Source: Halieaceae bacterium (GTDB lineage: Bacteria > Pseudomonadota > Gammaproteobacteria > Pseudomonadales > Halieaceae). Taken from it: a DNA stretch of 52,014 bases. The notes under the pieces are model-generated. The model worked only from the letters and a program-made list of their open reading frames with translations, was not told where the DNA came from and ran no database searches. This document shows, piece after piece, positions 25,626 through 37,600 of this stretch; position 1 is the stretch's first letter, and the number at the start of each line of letters is the position of its first letter. Location: contig JANQIO010000224.1 in NCBI GenBank assembly GCA_028282105.1, positions 1-52,014 on the forward strand, read 5' to 3'. The position numbers were made by a program, and so were the translations under genes.

Positions 25626-28618
25626 GGCCCCACCTGCCTCTTGTTGATACCGCGGTTAGCTACCTCTGGTACCACAATGCGCCGGCTCATTTCTTTGACA
25701 AACGTGATGCGCTCGGCGGCCAGCTTAGTGTCTCCTTTCTTGGCCGCCTGTTCCAGTGTCGCGGCCGGCTCCGTAAAGCCGCTAAAACCGACACTGCCGG
25801 CGGAACCTTTCAGCCAGTGAGCCAGTTTGGCCAGGGCTTCAAGGTCGCCTGCCGCCAGGTGTTGGTCCATGGCGTCGAGCTGGCTGCCCAGCTTGTCGGC
25901 GAAACTGACAATAATGCTGTCGAAGCGCTCGCCGCGCCCGGCCAGCGCCGAGGCGATCGTCTCGGGCAGCGCATCAGCGCCCGGCGCGCTGGGCTCGGGT
26001 GTGCTGGGTTCGGGCACTGCAGTGCCGTCGTCTTCGATACGAAAACGCAGGCGCAGGCTCTCCAGCGTGTCGATCAGCGGAGCACAGGCTTCGCGCTTGC
26101 CGGCCTGGGCACAGTCTTGCAGCTCGGTCGCCGGCTCCGTCATGGCCGGGAAACCGACGGTGCCCGCGGTACCTTTGAGGCGATGGGCCAGCGCCCCCAA
26201 CTGCTCGAGGTCGCCGGCGGCTTCCGCTGCCCGCATTTCTGCCAGGTGAGCGCCGAGACCATCCAGGAAGCTCTCGGCAATCTCCCGCAGCTTGGCGTTG
26301 CTGACTGGCAGTGAGCAGTAGATCGGCGGGCCGGATGCGGCCACCCGGGTATTCACCGCTGCCGGCGCCGCGTCGTCCTCCGAGCTCTGCAAAGCGGGCG
26401 CTGCTACCGGCGTGGGTTCGGGCGCGAACCCGGCAACGCTATCGGGCTGCGCCTCAGTTTCAGGTACTGGCGCGGCTCGCTCGGCCGGCGCTTCGCTGGC
26501 GACTGCCTGTGTGCCACCGAGCTCCTCGGCCAGCACACCCAGCAGCTTGTCGATATTCACCGGTTTGGTGAGGTAGCGGCTGTAACCCGCGTCCAGGCAT
26601 TTCTGTTCGGCACCTTCCATGGCATCGGCGGTCAGCGCGATCACAGTCTTGTCGATGCCGCGTTCGCGCATCAGCCCCACCGAGGTAAAGCCGTCCATTA
26701 CCGGCATCTGCACGTCCATCAGGGTGATGTCGGCAGCCTCCACCAGGTCCAGGGCTTCCTGGCCGTTTTCGGCGGTAATGACTTCCAGGCCCTGGTCTTC
26801 CAGGACCACCTGTAGCAATTCGCGGTTCTCGGCGCCGTCGTCTACCACCAGCACCTTGGAGTAGGGCAGTCGCCACTGTACCGAGTCGGCGGCAGCTTCG
26901 GCCTGCTCCTCGGCCAGCAGTTGCTCTGGTTGCAGCCACGTCGCGCCTTCCAGGCGGCCCAGGTTTATGGTGGTGGTGAAGGTGCTGCCCTGGCCCTCCA
27001 CGCTGGAGGCGACAATGTCACCGCCCATGCCCTGGGCAAAGCGTTTGCTGATGGTAAGGCCCAGGCCGGTGCCGCCGAAGCGACGGGTAATTGAGCTGTC
27101 GGCCTGGCTGAACGCTTCAAACACCCGGCCTACCTGTTCCGGACTCATGCCGATGCCGGTGTCTGCAACAGCCATGCTGAGGATATGGTCCTTGCCCGCC
27201 TTGTCGATGCGAGTGCGCACGGTGACACCGCCGGACTCTGTGAACTTGATGGCGTTGCCCAGCAGGTTGGTGAGAATCTGCCGCAGCTTGGCCGGGTCTG
27301 ACAGCACCTCGGCAGGCAGCGGGCCTTCCGGCTCGAACTTCACGTACAGGCCTTTTTCGTCGGCCTTGACGCGGATGATCTCCAGCACGTCGCGCACGAT
27401 GCGATGTGGCGCGCAGGCCACGCTCTCGATGTCCATCTGGCCGGCCTCTACCTTGGACAGGTCGAGAATGTCGTTGATCAGGCCCAGCAGGTGGGCGCTG
27501 CTGCGCGAAATCGTGTCCAGGTGCCTCTCCGGGTTGGCACTCTGCTTGCCGTAGCCGCGCTTGAGCACCTCGGTAAAGCCCATGATGGCGTTCATGGGGG
27601 TGCGAATCTCGTGGCTCATGTTCGCCAGGAAGTCGCTCTTGGCGCGGTTCGCCACTTCCGCCTCTTCCTTGGACTTGCGCAGCTCCACTTCCTTCTCCAT
27701 CAGCTCGCTGATGTCATCGAAGCTGACCAGCACGCCCACGGTGGAGTGCGGACCGGCCATGATCGGTGAGGAGTTGGTCATGAAGGTGATCAGCTCGCCG
27801 TCAGGGCCGCGCAGTTGCACCCGCTCGCCCACCAGCGGGGTCGAGGTTTCCAGGGCCTTGTCCCAGGGCGTGTGCTGGGCGTCAAACACGGAGCCTTCTT
27901 CAAACTGCCAGTCGAACTTGCCGACGTTGCGGCCGATCAGCTTGTCGGCAGGTTCTGCCACTGTCTCGGCGAAGGCGCTGTTGGACAGGACAATGTTCTG
28001 CTTGCCATCCAGCACCAGCAGGCCTTCCGCCATGGTATCCAGCGCGGTGCGTACCCGGTCGGGGATCGCCTGGGAGGGGTCGAGCATTTTCAGCATCCTG
28101 CCCAGGTACCAGTAAAACAGCAGGAAGGCGATGAGGGTGAAGAAGGCCACCTGGTGGGTCAGCGGGTGGTAGAGCATGTGCAGCCAGCCACCGGGTAGCA
28201 GCGGCTCGAACTGCAGCTCCACCCGGCCCCATTCCTTTTCCCCTGACCAGATCGGCACGATGATACGGCCGGGTACTTTCTCGGCCTCCTCGCCCACTGG
28301 CGCAGGCTGGTGTTCGCCGGTCTCGGAGACCACGGTGTCGTCTACCCGTATCACAGCGGCGCTGAGAAGGTCCTCGTGGCGATTGGTAAGCAACTGCAGG
28401 TTGGCTTCGATCCGGCGCAGGTCGGAGCGGGTCACCAGGATGGATGTGTTCAGGGCAGCGACTTCGGCCATGGCCGCGCGGCCCTCGAGGATCGCTTCAT
28501 TGCGATCGGGGATGATCTCGAAGAACGAGGCAATCAGCACCAGTGTTGTCAGGATGCTGGCCTGGCCCATGGCGATACGGGTGGTGGCGCTCCAGTTGGC
28601 GGTCAGGCGGCTAAGCAT
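25622..28618 (-). CDS. Hybrid sensor histidine kinase with receiver and two Hpt domains
   Basis: Order in the 998-residue protein: TM1 about 12-32, a periplasmic loop of about 120 residues, TM2 about 152-172, a PAS-like domain (about 190-305), HisKA with phospho-His H336 (NMSHEIRTP), HATPase ([21 protein letters not shown]), a receiver with D635 ([12 protein letters not shown]), an acidic Pro/Ala linker, then Hpt1 (H812, [14 protein letters not shown]) and Hpt2 (H934, [14 protein letters not shown]). This is a complete phosphorelay. I chose the ATG at 28618 (ribosome binding site GAGG, 6-base spacing), overlapping the giant gene by 8 bp; an in-frame ATG at 28657 is possible. Overlap with the downstream REC-GGDEF-EAL gene suggests those receivers are its outputs. 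Confidence 0.92.
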   Translation of the reverse strand: MLSRLTANWSATTRIAMGQASILTTLVLIASFFEIIPDRNEAILEGRAAMAEVAALNTSILVTRSDLRRIEANLQLLTNRHEDLLSAAVIRVDDTVVSETGEHQPAPVGEEAEKVPGRIIVPIWSGEKEWGRVELQFEPLLPGGWLHMLYHPLTHQVAFFTLIAFLLFYWYLGRMLKMLDPSQAIPDRVRTALDTMAEGLLVLDGKQNIVLSNSAFAETVAEPADKLIGRNVGKFDWQFEEGSVFDAQHTPWDKALETSTPLVGERVQLRGPDGELITFMTNSSPIMAGPHSTVGVLVSFDDISELMEKEVELRKSKEEAEVANRAKSDFLANMSHEIRTPMNAIMGFTEVLKRGYGKQSANPERHLDTISRSSAHLLGLINDILDLSKVEAGQMDIESVACAPHRIVRDVLEIIRVKADEKGLYVKFEPEGPLPAEVLSDPAKLRQILTNLLGNAIKFTESGGVTVRTRIDKAGKDHILSMAVADTGIGMSPEQVGRVFEAFSQADSSITRRFGGTGLGLTISKRFAQGMGGDIVASSVEGQGSTFTTTINLGRLEGATWLQPEQLLAEEQAEAAADSVQWRLPYSKVLVVDDGAENRELLQVVLEDQGLEVITAENGQEALDLVEAADITLMDVQMPVMDGFTSVGLMRERGIDKTVIALTADAMEGAEQKCLDAGYSRYLTKPVNIDKLLGVLAEELGGTQAVASEAPAERAAPVPETEAQPDSVAGFAPEPTPVAAPALQSSEDDAAPAAVNTRVAASGPPIYCSLPVSNAKLREIAESFLDGLGAHLAEMRAAEAAGDLEQLGALAHRLKGTAGTVGFPAMTEPATELQDCAQAGKREACAPLIDTLESLRLRFRIEDDGTAVPEPSTPEPSAPGADALPETIASALAGRGERFDSIIVSFADKLGSQLDAMDQHLAAGDLEALAKLAHWLKGSAGSVGFSGFTEPAATLEQAAKKGDTKLAAERITFVKEMSRRIVVPEVANRGINKRQVGP

Positions 28619-31600
28619 TCTCGGCCTCTTCATCCGCGGACTCCGCCGCTTCTTCACCGCCGGCGATTGACGCCAGGGATTCTTCGTTCTCGTCTTCTTC
28701 CGTGAGCAGATTGCCGGTGGACAGCACCGGGAATGGGTCGATGAAGCGCCAGGCCGGCATGGAGGACAGCAGGCTGCTGAGCAGGATGCCGCTGCGCGCT
28801 GCCCAGATCACATAGCCCACAGAGAGGCTGCCGGAGATGGCGAAGCCGCTGCCCACCACCAGCTTCTGCAGGCGCGCTTCCTCGATGACTTCCTCGCGCA
28901 ACTGGTCGATACCGTCTACAAATCCGCCGTCACTGATAAAGGACTCAATATCACCGAGGGATCCCGACAGGTCGCGCAGCCGTTCAAAGGCCACCACCTG
29001 CACATCGACCTCGGTCACTGACAGGTCGCGCCGGTCATCGCGGCTGTCATCGAACAGCGCCACCTGCACCACCTGACCGTCGTCGAGGGCGACATCCAGC
29101 ACAACCGAGGAAATATCCGCGGTGGTGCCGGAGCTGGAGAAGCCGGCGGCAAAGATGTTGTTCTGGCCCTGTTGCAGCAGGCGAGAGTCAAACGCCAAGC
29201 CGCTGCCAGTATTGTCTCCGGCCGGATCGCCGCTGGTGTCTTCTGCCACCGTTTCTTCCACCACCGGCTCAGCCACGGGCTCCGGCTCCTGCACGGGTTC
29301 TGGGCCTGTGACCGGCTCGGGTGCAATGATCTCTTCCGCCGGGACCTCTGCCACCGGCGTGGACACCACCTGACCTGTCACCTGGTTGGCGGTGCCGCCC
29401 GGGTCAACCGGGATAATTGTGGCGGTAGCCGGCTCATTGCCGGGTCCGGGAGCGGGTTCCGGAGCCGGTGCGGGTGCCGGCGCGGGCTCAGGTTCGGGTT
29501 CAGGGGCAGGCGCAGGTTCGGGCTCAGGTTCCGGAGCCGGCAACTCGACCACCGCTGAGGAACTGTTGCTCGCCACGGTCTCGTTGGTTCCCTGGCCGTC
29601 GGTGTAGCTCACAGAGACTGACATCACCGCGCCCACGTCATCTGCACCCAGCAGGTAGCTGCTGCCGTTGGCGGCCGCAACCGGTGCGCCGTTGCGCAGC
29701 CACTGATAGCTGAGTCCGCCCATGCCGTCGTCGTCTGCCAGCGTGGTGGTGTTTACGGTGAGCGTCTCGCCTTCGGTGGCATCACCCTGCAGCAGGGCAA
29801 CGCCGGTGGGGGCGTCGTTGACATTGGCGACGGGACCGCTGGCCGCTGCTGCGGCCATCTCGTCGCTGCCGCCGCCGTCGGTGTAGCTGACCTCCACGCT
29901 GATCATTGAACCAACGTCGGCGTCGCCTGGGATATAGCTGTCCGCGGTGGCACCGGCGATCACGACACCATCGCGCAGCCACTGGTAGCGAAAGCTGCCC
30001 AGGCCATCACTGTCTGACAGTCCGCTGGTGTCGGCAATAAGGGTGGCGTCCTCGGTCGGCGTGCCGCCCACAACCACCGCTCCGGTGGGTTCGTCATTGC
30101 TATTGCTGACCGGGCCCACAGCCGCACTGGCCACTGTCTCGCTGCTGCCGAAGCCGTCCACATAGCTGACCTGGGCGGTAATCAGGCTGCCCACATCGCT
30201 GTCATCGAGGGTATAGGTAGGCGAGGTGCCAACGGAAACGCCGTCGCGGAACCACTCAAAGCCGAAGCTACCCAGCCCGTCTGCGTCTGCCAGGCTGCTG
30301 GTGTCGACGCTCAGGGTCTCATCTTCTGCGGCGCTGCCGCTGATGCTGATGCCACCGATGGGCGCGTCGTTCACATTACTAATGGTACCGCTGGCGGTCG
30401 CGGTGTCGGTGAGGCCGCCGCTGTCCTCGATGGTGTAGTCAAAGGCTACTGCGCCGACATAGTTGGCTGCTGGGGTAAAGCGGATGTTGTCACTGGCGTC
30501 CACGCTTACTATGCCGTTGGCGACGGCGATGGATTGCGAGCCGCCAGACAGCGTCACGCCATTGATTTCGGTGATGCTGCGCGTATCGCCGGTATCCGGG
30601 TCGGTATCGTTGCCAAGCAGCACGGTGTTGAGAATGCCTGAGGTGCTATCTTCGAGGCCATCGAGGGCGCCGGGGTCGTCGACGGCATCCGGCGGGCTTA
30701 CCGAAACGGCAATGGTGCCTGATGCCGTGGCGGTATCCGCCAGGCCGGCGGCGTCTTCTACCGTATAGGTAAAGCTGACTGCGCCGATGTAACCCGGGCC
30801 CGGGGTGAAGGTGATGTTGTTGCTGCCATCGACGTCGACCGTGCCGTTGGTGACGGCGATGCTCTGCGGCGTGCCGGTCAACGCGATGCCGTTGATTTCT
30901 GTAATGCTGCGGCTGTCACCGCTGTCCGGGTCGGTGTCGTTGGCCAGCAGCGCGCTGTTGAGCACGCCGGAGGTGATGTCCTGGATGCCGTCCAGGACAG
31001 TCGGGTCATCGACCGCATCGATGGGGTCGTTGACGTTGCTGATGGTGCCGCTGACGGTGGCCGTGGCGCTGGCGCCGCTCAGGTCCTCCACCGTGTAGTC
31101 AAAGCTCACCGGGCCGACGTAGTCCGCATCCGGGGTGAAGGTGATATTGCCACTGGCATCGATGTCCACCGTACCGTCAGTGACAGCAATGCTTTCTGCG
31201 CCACCGCTCAGCACCACACCGTCGATCGCGGTAATGCTGAGGCTGTCGCCGATATCGACGTCGCTGTCATTGCCCAGCAGCACGCCGTTGAGGATCGCGC
31301 TGGTGGTGTCCTCGTTACCATCCAGCGCGGTGGCATCATCAGCGGCGGTCGGCGCATCGTTGGCGCGTGCCACGGTAATGGTGCTCGTCACCGGGGCTGA
31401 CATGATAGAGCCACCGTCGTCCTTCAGCAGCCAGGTGATGGTGCGCGGGCCCTCGTCCGGGTTCTCCAGGTTGCTGTTGTTATAGCTGACAGATTCCAGC
31501 GCTGCGGTGTAGTCCGCGATGGGCGCGTTGCCGTTCAGCGTCAGGGTGCCGGCCACAGCATCAAAGCTGCCGCTGATGCCACCTACCGATGTAAAGGACA

Positions 31601-34600
31601 GGGTGTCCTCGCCCTGCACATAGCCGCCGCTGATGGTGATGACGGCGCCTTCAAAACGCAGGTCATCAGGATCGCTGAGTGTCAGGCTGGTATCGATAAA
31701 CCGGATGCCATCATCTTCAGTGTACACCAGGGTTTCACCCGCGCCGGTGATTACCGGTGGCAGGTCGGGTCGCGCCGTGGCTGTGGCGCCCACCGGGTTT
31801 ACGGTGTTGTCGCCGCCGTTGGTGATGCCGCCGCTGTCGACCAGTTCGCTGATCTCGAAGCTGCGCAGGCCAGCACCCGGCGAGAAGGCGTCGTTACGGT
31901 AGCGCAGGGCGTCTATTGCGTTTTCCAGGTCGGCTTCGTCGACGGCGCCGCCGGTGAACACCAGGGTGAACTCGTTGGTGTTGGTCTGCGAAACGTCGAC
32001 GTCGCCAAACAAACTGCCGGTAGCGCCCTGGGAACCCAGGCTGCCGGTGTTCAGCAGGATTTCCACGCCGTCGAAGATGATGCGCTCGGCGTCAGCATTC
32101 AGCGCGCCGGGTGGATCGATGCCGTCCACCACCAGGGTGAAACTGGAGACTGTCTGGCCTGGCTCAATGGTGTCGATGGAGACAGTCTGGAAAGGGCTGA
32201 CCGCCGGCCCGCCGCCGACGAAGCGCGGATTCTGGTTGGTGACGCTGACGGTCGGCTCGTCGTTGACCTCCGCTACCGTGATGGTGCTGGTGGCGGTCGC
32301 GGAATCCCCATCGCCGTCGTTGACCGTCCAACTGATGGTGCGCAGGCCGGTATCGGGGTCGACGCTATTGGTATTGGTATAGGTAACGGATTCCAGTGCT
32401 GCCGCGTAGTTGTCCAGCGTGTCCGAGCCGGTCAGCGTCAACACGCCGGTCAGCGCATTGAAGCTGCCGGTGATGTTGGGCGTGTTGGTGAAGGACAGCA
32501 GGTCCTCACTGTCGACGAAGCCGCCGCTGATCTGCACGGTGGCGGACTCGATATGGGTATCGTCGATATCACTGAGGTTAATCGCCGACTCGATTACCCT
32601 GGCACCCTGGTCCTCAAGGTAGGCGAGGGTGCCGCCGGTGCCGGTAATCTCGGGTATGCCGATGCCCGACAGGGTGGAAGTCTGGCCGGTCAGGTTGGCG
32701 GTGTGGTGGCCCCAGGCCGCGGTGTTGCCGCTGTCGCGAACCCGGGTGATCTCAACGATGCGATCGCCGCCGGCAGGAGATGGGTCCTCGTGACGGTAGC
32801 TGGCGCCGTCCAGCAGGCCGCCCAGCGTTGCTCCATCCACAGTGCCGCCGCTGAATTCAATGGTGTAGACATCCGCCACACGCGTCACGCTGTAGCTAAA
32901 ATTGGTGGTGGTGCCGGAGCCCGTCACCAGAGCGATTTCGGTGCCGTCGATGGTGAGAATTTCGTCGCCGCTGTCAGCGGGCACCACGCCGGATACCTGT
33001 AGGGTGAACTGCACAAAGCTCTGGCTGGGCTCAATGGTAGATGCGGCAGTACCGGTAAAAATGCTCACATCGGCGCCGCCGCCGATGAAGCTGTTGTCTG
33101 TCCCGGTGGTGGTCAGGGTAGGCCGATTGTTGATGGCGTTAATATTGATGCCCACCGAGGCGCTGCCTTGTTCGGAGCTGCCATCCCCGGTCAGGCCCGG
33201 GTCACTGCCGGTGGCGCCCTGGTCGTTGACGACGACATCAACCGTCGCCGTGGCTATGGGTTCTATGCTGCTGTTGACGTAGCGAATCGTGCCTGTGCCC
33301 GCGCCGGTCAGCAGACTGTCCACTTCCGCCACGGTGCCGGTAAGCGTCACCGCGCCGCTGCCGTTTCCGCTGAGGATGGCGACACCGGAATCGCCGGTAC
33401 TCACCGTGATTTCACCTTCGTCGACCTGCAGTGTCACCGACATAGTGGCGCCGGCCTCGTCCACTTCACTCACACTGAAGCCGCGCCCGTGAAGGTTGAT
33501 GGCCACATCCTCGGTTGCCGAGAGGTTTGCTCCAGGCCCGGCGACGGTTGGCGCGTCATTGATTGGGTTGACGGTGATGGTGGTGCTAGTCAGAGCGCTG
33601 TCAGTATCACCGTCGTTGACCAGCACCGCAATGACTCGGGCGCCCGCCGTGGGGTTGTTGCCATTGCTGTGCTGGTAACTGGTGCTACGCAGGGCGTCTT
33701 CTGCCTGCGCCAGGGTCATCTCACCGCTGTTCAGCGCGATTGAAATCACGCCGCTTGCCGCGGTATAGGTCACTGTATGCGCATTGCCGCCGATATCCAC
33801 AGTTGAGCTGCTGGCGTCGGCATCGAGCGCGAAGGTGAAGCTGCCGATGGTGAGTGCCTCATCGGCGCCGTCAACGTTGCCGCCGATATCGAGGGTAATG
33901 CTGACCAGGCTGGTGTCATCGACGTCGCTGATGTCAACGTCGGTGGCGACAATTGGCGTCGCCAGATCGCCCTCATTGAAGGTAAAGGCATAGTTGTTGC
34001 CGGTGCCCGTTCCGTTGAGGTCCACGGTGGGGGCGTTGTTGGCGGCGCTGATCTGGATGGTGCTGGTGACCGGGTCGGAATCAATGTCGCCGTCATTGAC
34101 TACCCAGGTAACGGTGCGGTCGCTGGTGTCGGGCAACAGCAGGTTGTTGTTGCGGTACTGTACAGACTCCAGCGCAGCGCGATAGTTGGCGAGGCTGTCG
34201 GTTCCGGTCAGTGTGAGGACACCGGTCAGCGTGTTGTAGCTACCCGTGATATTGGCGGTGTCGGAGAAGAGCAGTTCATCCTCAACGATGAAGATAGCGC
34301 CGTCGGTGATGGTGACCGTGGCTGACTCGATGTTCACGTCATCTATGTCAGAGACACCCAGGCTGCCGTCGATAATCTGCGCGCCACTACCCTCGGCGTA
34401 GTTCAGGGTGCCACCAGCGCCGAGTACGGCAGGCTTGTCGTTAATGGGATTGATGGTGCCGCTGGCGGTCGCCGTGTCAGTCAGCCCGCCGCTGTCCCGG
34501 ATCGTGTAGGTGAAGCTTACCGGCCCCGTGTGATTGGCGTCGGGTTCAAAGGTAATGTTGTCTGACGCGTCGATATGCACCGTACCGTTGGTCACCGCAA

Positions 34601-37600
34601 TGGTCTGTATAGTGCTGGGCACCAGCGCCGTGCCCTGTATGTCGACGATGGTGAAGCTATCTCCATCCGGGTCGCTGTCGTTGCCGAGCAGAGCCGTGTT
34701 CAGCACGCCACTCAGGGTGTCCTCATCCCCGTCCAACACGGTGGGGTCGTCGCTGGCCAGCGGCGCCCGATTGGGTATCACCGTGACTGTGGTGGTGGCG
34801 GCGACACTCAATGCATCGCCGTCATTGGCTGTCACTACGATGCTGCGATCACCAGCGCTCGGGGTCAGCGTGTCGGTATGTCCATAGAAAGTATCCAGCA
34901 GCACGGATTCGGCCTGCGCCAGGGTCATCTCGCCGCTGTCGAGTCTGATGGTGGCCAGGCCCGTTGCCTGCACCCAGTCAACCCTGTAGCTGTCGGCTCC
35001 GACGGTGGCAAGGTTGTTGCTGAAGTCCGGATCGTTGAGCTGGAAAGTGAAGTCGCCAACGGTGATCTCTTCCTGTGCCCCGTCCAACACGCCCGAGACA
35101 GCAAGCTGCAAGTTAACCAGCGTGGTGTCGTCGCTGTCAGTGACGCTGACGTCCGTACCAACAATGATGGTTGCCGCATCGCCTCGGAAGAAGTTAAAGG
35201 CGTAGTCGTTGTCCGTGGCCGGACCGTTGAGATCCACCACAGGCGCAACGTTAGCCAGCGACAGGCTGGAGACAACACCGGACACCGGGCCGCGGTCCAG
35301 CCCGCCGTTGAGCACACCGCCGTTGTCGGCAATCTCAGTGACGCTGACCACGCGATCACCGGCGCCGGGGGAGGCCGCCTCGTTGCGGTAGGCCATATCG
35401 TCCAGCAGCGTTGCCAGATTTGCTGCCGTATTCGTGCCGCCGCTAAATGCCAGCGTGAATTCGCTGCCGCTGAGGGCTACGTCGAGGTCAGCGAATCCGC
35501 CGACCGCGCCCTGCGAGCCGAGATGCCCTGAGCCGAGGATGATCTCGGTGCCGCCAAAGGTGATCTTCTCAGTGACGCCACTGGTGGGGTTGACGCCGTC
35601 CACGGTGATGGTCAGGTCGGACACCAACTGGCCGGCTTCAACAGTGGTCGTAGACACGCTGCTAAAGATGTCGACATCGCCACCGGCGCCGCTGAACGTG
35701 GCGTTGGTGCCAGTGGCGCTAAGCACAGGACGATCGTTGACGTTGGTGATATCGATAGTGACGCTGGCGCTGCCTTCCTCGGAGCTGGCGTCGCCGCTGC
35801 TGCCTGGATCGTTGCCGATATTCCCCTGGTCGTTGACGGTAACGGTAAAGGTAGTGGCGGCCGACGGATCGTCGTTATTGTTTATGTAATTGATGGTGCC
35901 GGTGCTGGCGCCGGTCAACAGGTCATCAATCTGTTCAACGGTGCCGGACAGGTTGACGCTGCCGCTGCCATTTCCGCCGGTGACCACCACCCCGGAGTTG
36001 CCGGAGACCACGGTGATGTCGCCCTGGCCCACGCTGAGGGTGGCCCGGGCGCCGGCGTCGGATTCATCGGCGTCAGCGACGCTGAAACCCTGACCGTGGA
36101 TTCCCAGCGTCAGGTGTTCAGTGGCTGACAGCGATCCGGCCGGTGAGGCGACCACGGGTGCGTTGTTGATGGCGGTCACCGCTACCGTTGACGTGGCGAA
36201 ATTGCTGTTGGCGGTGCCGTCGTTGGCAATAAAGGTGATGACCCGGTTACCGGCATTCGGGTCGGACGCGGTATTGGCGTAGGTGATGGTACGCAGCACT
36301 TGCTGATAGCGCTCCACCGTATCGGTACCCGACAGGAACAACTGGCCCAGTCCGCTGTTCCAGACCGCGCTGATGCCGGTGCCACTGGTGTCGGCAGCAA
36401 GCACTTCGTTGAGGCCGTCGAGCTGGTTGGTGAGCTGGACGGTCAGGTACTCCAGGGTGGTGGTGGCCGGTGTGGGGTCGATGAACTGCGCATCAAGATC
36501 CACGATCAGGGTCGGGCCGTCACCTTCCGTGAAACTGGTCTGGAAATCAGGGTCCAGGGCGCCGGAGCTGTTGTCCGCGTCAAGGTCGATATCCGGGGTC
36601 GGCGCATCGAACACGCTGATATCAATGGTGGTGCTGTCGCCCTGGGCGCCGCCACTGCCGGTGTTGCCCAGGTCATCCACTGACACCTGTATGCTGGCCG
36701 AGCCCACATAGCTTGCTGTGGGCTGGAAGGTGAGACCTTCCAGCGCCGCATTAATCTCGGCAACTGTGCCCGTGAACTTCATTGCGGCGTCGTCAGTGCC
36801 ATCGCCACTGGTAAAGGTCACGCCACCGGCAGAGAGAAAGCGTTGTGCTGACACGCCGTCGCCGTCCTGGGGTGACTGTCCGTTCCAGACCACCAGGTAG
36901 TTGCCGCCGGCGTCCATACCGATACGCGGCCCAAGCTGCTGACCGGCAGTCCCGACATTAACGCGGGTCTCGCCGCCCACGGTGGCGCCGGTGCTGTCGT
37001 ATTCCTGAGCGTAGACACCCCATGAGTCGCCGTCCTGGGCCTGGCTCTGCCAAACCACGGTGAAGGCGCCTGAATCAGCCATGGCCACATCTGGCGCCTG
37101 CTGGTCAGAGGTGGTGTAAGTGTTGACCTGGAATTCGGTGCCGGCGGTGCTGCCGTTGCTGTTATAGCGCTGGCCAAAGACGCCAAAACTGTCGCCGTCC
37201 TGATCCTTGCTGGTCCACACCACCACGAAGTCGCCGTCGGCATCGACTGCTACCCGCGGACTTTGCTGTTCGCTACTGGTTTCAGAGTTGACGCGGAACT
37301 CGCCGGCCTCAGGTGCACCCAGGGCGGTGAACTGGCGGGCGTAAACGCCGGGGCCATCGCCATCATCACCGGTCCAGGTCACCACAAAGCTGGCGTCATC
37401 CGCCATGGCGACGGCGGGCCCGAACTGGTCGCCGCCTGTGGTCTGGTTGACCCTGAACTGTGCCGCCACCTCAGCGCCGCTATTGTCATAGGCCCGGGCG
37501 TAGATGCCCTGGCCATCGCCGTCCTCTGACTGCCAGGTGATCACGAAGTTGGCGTCATCATCCATGGCGACTTCGGGAGAGATCTGGTCACCGGAGGTCG

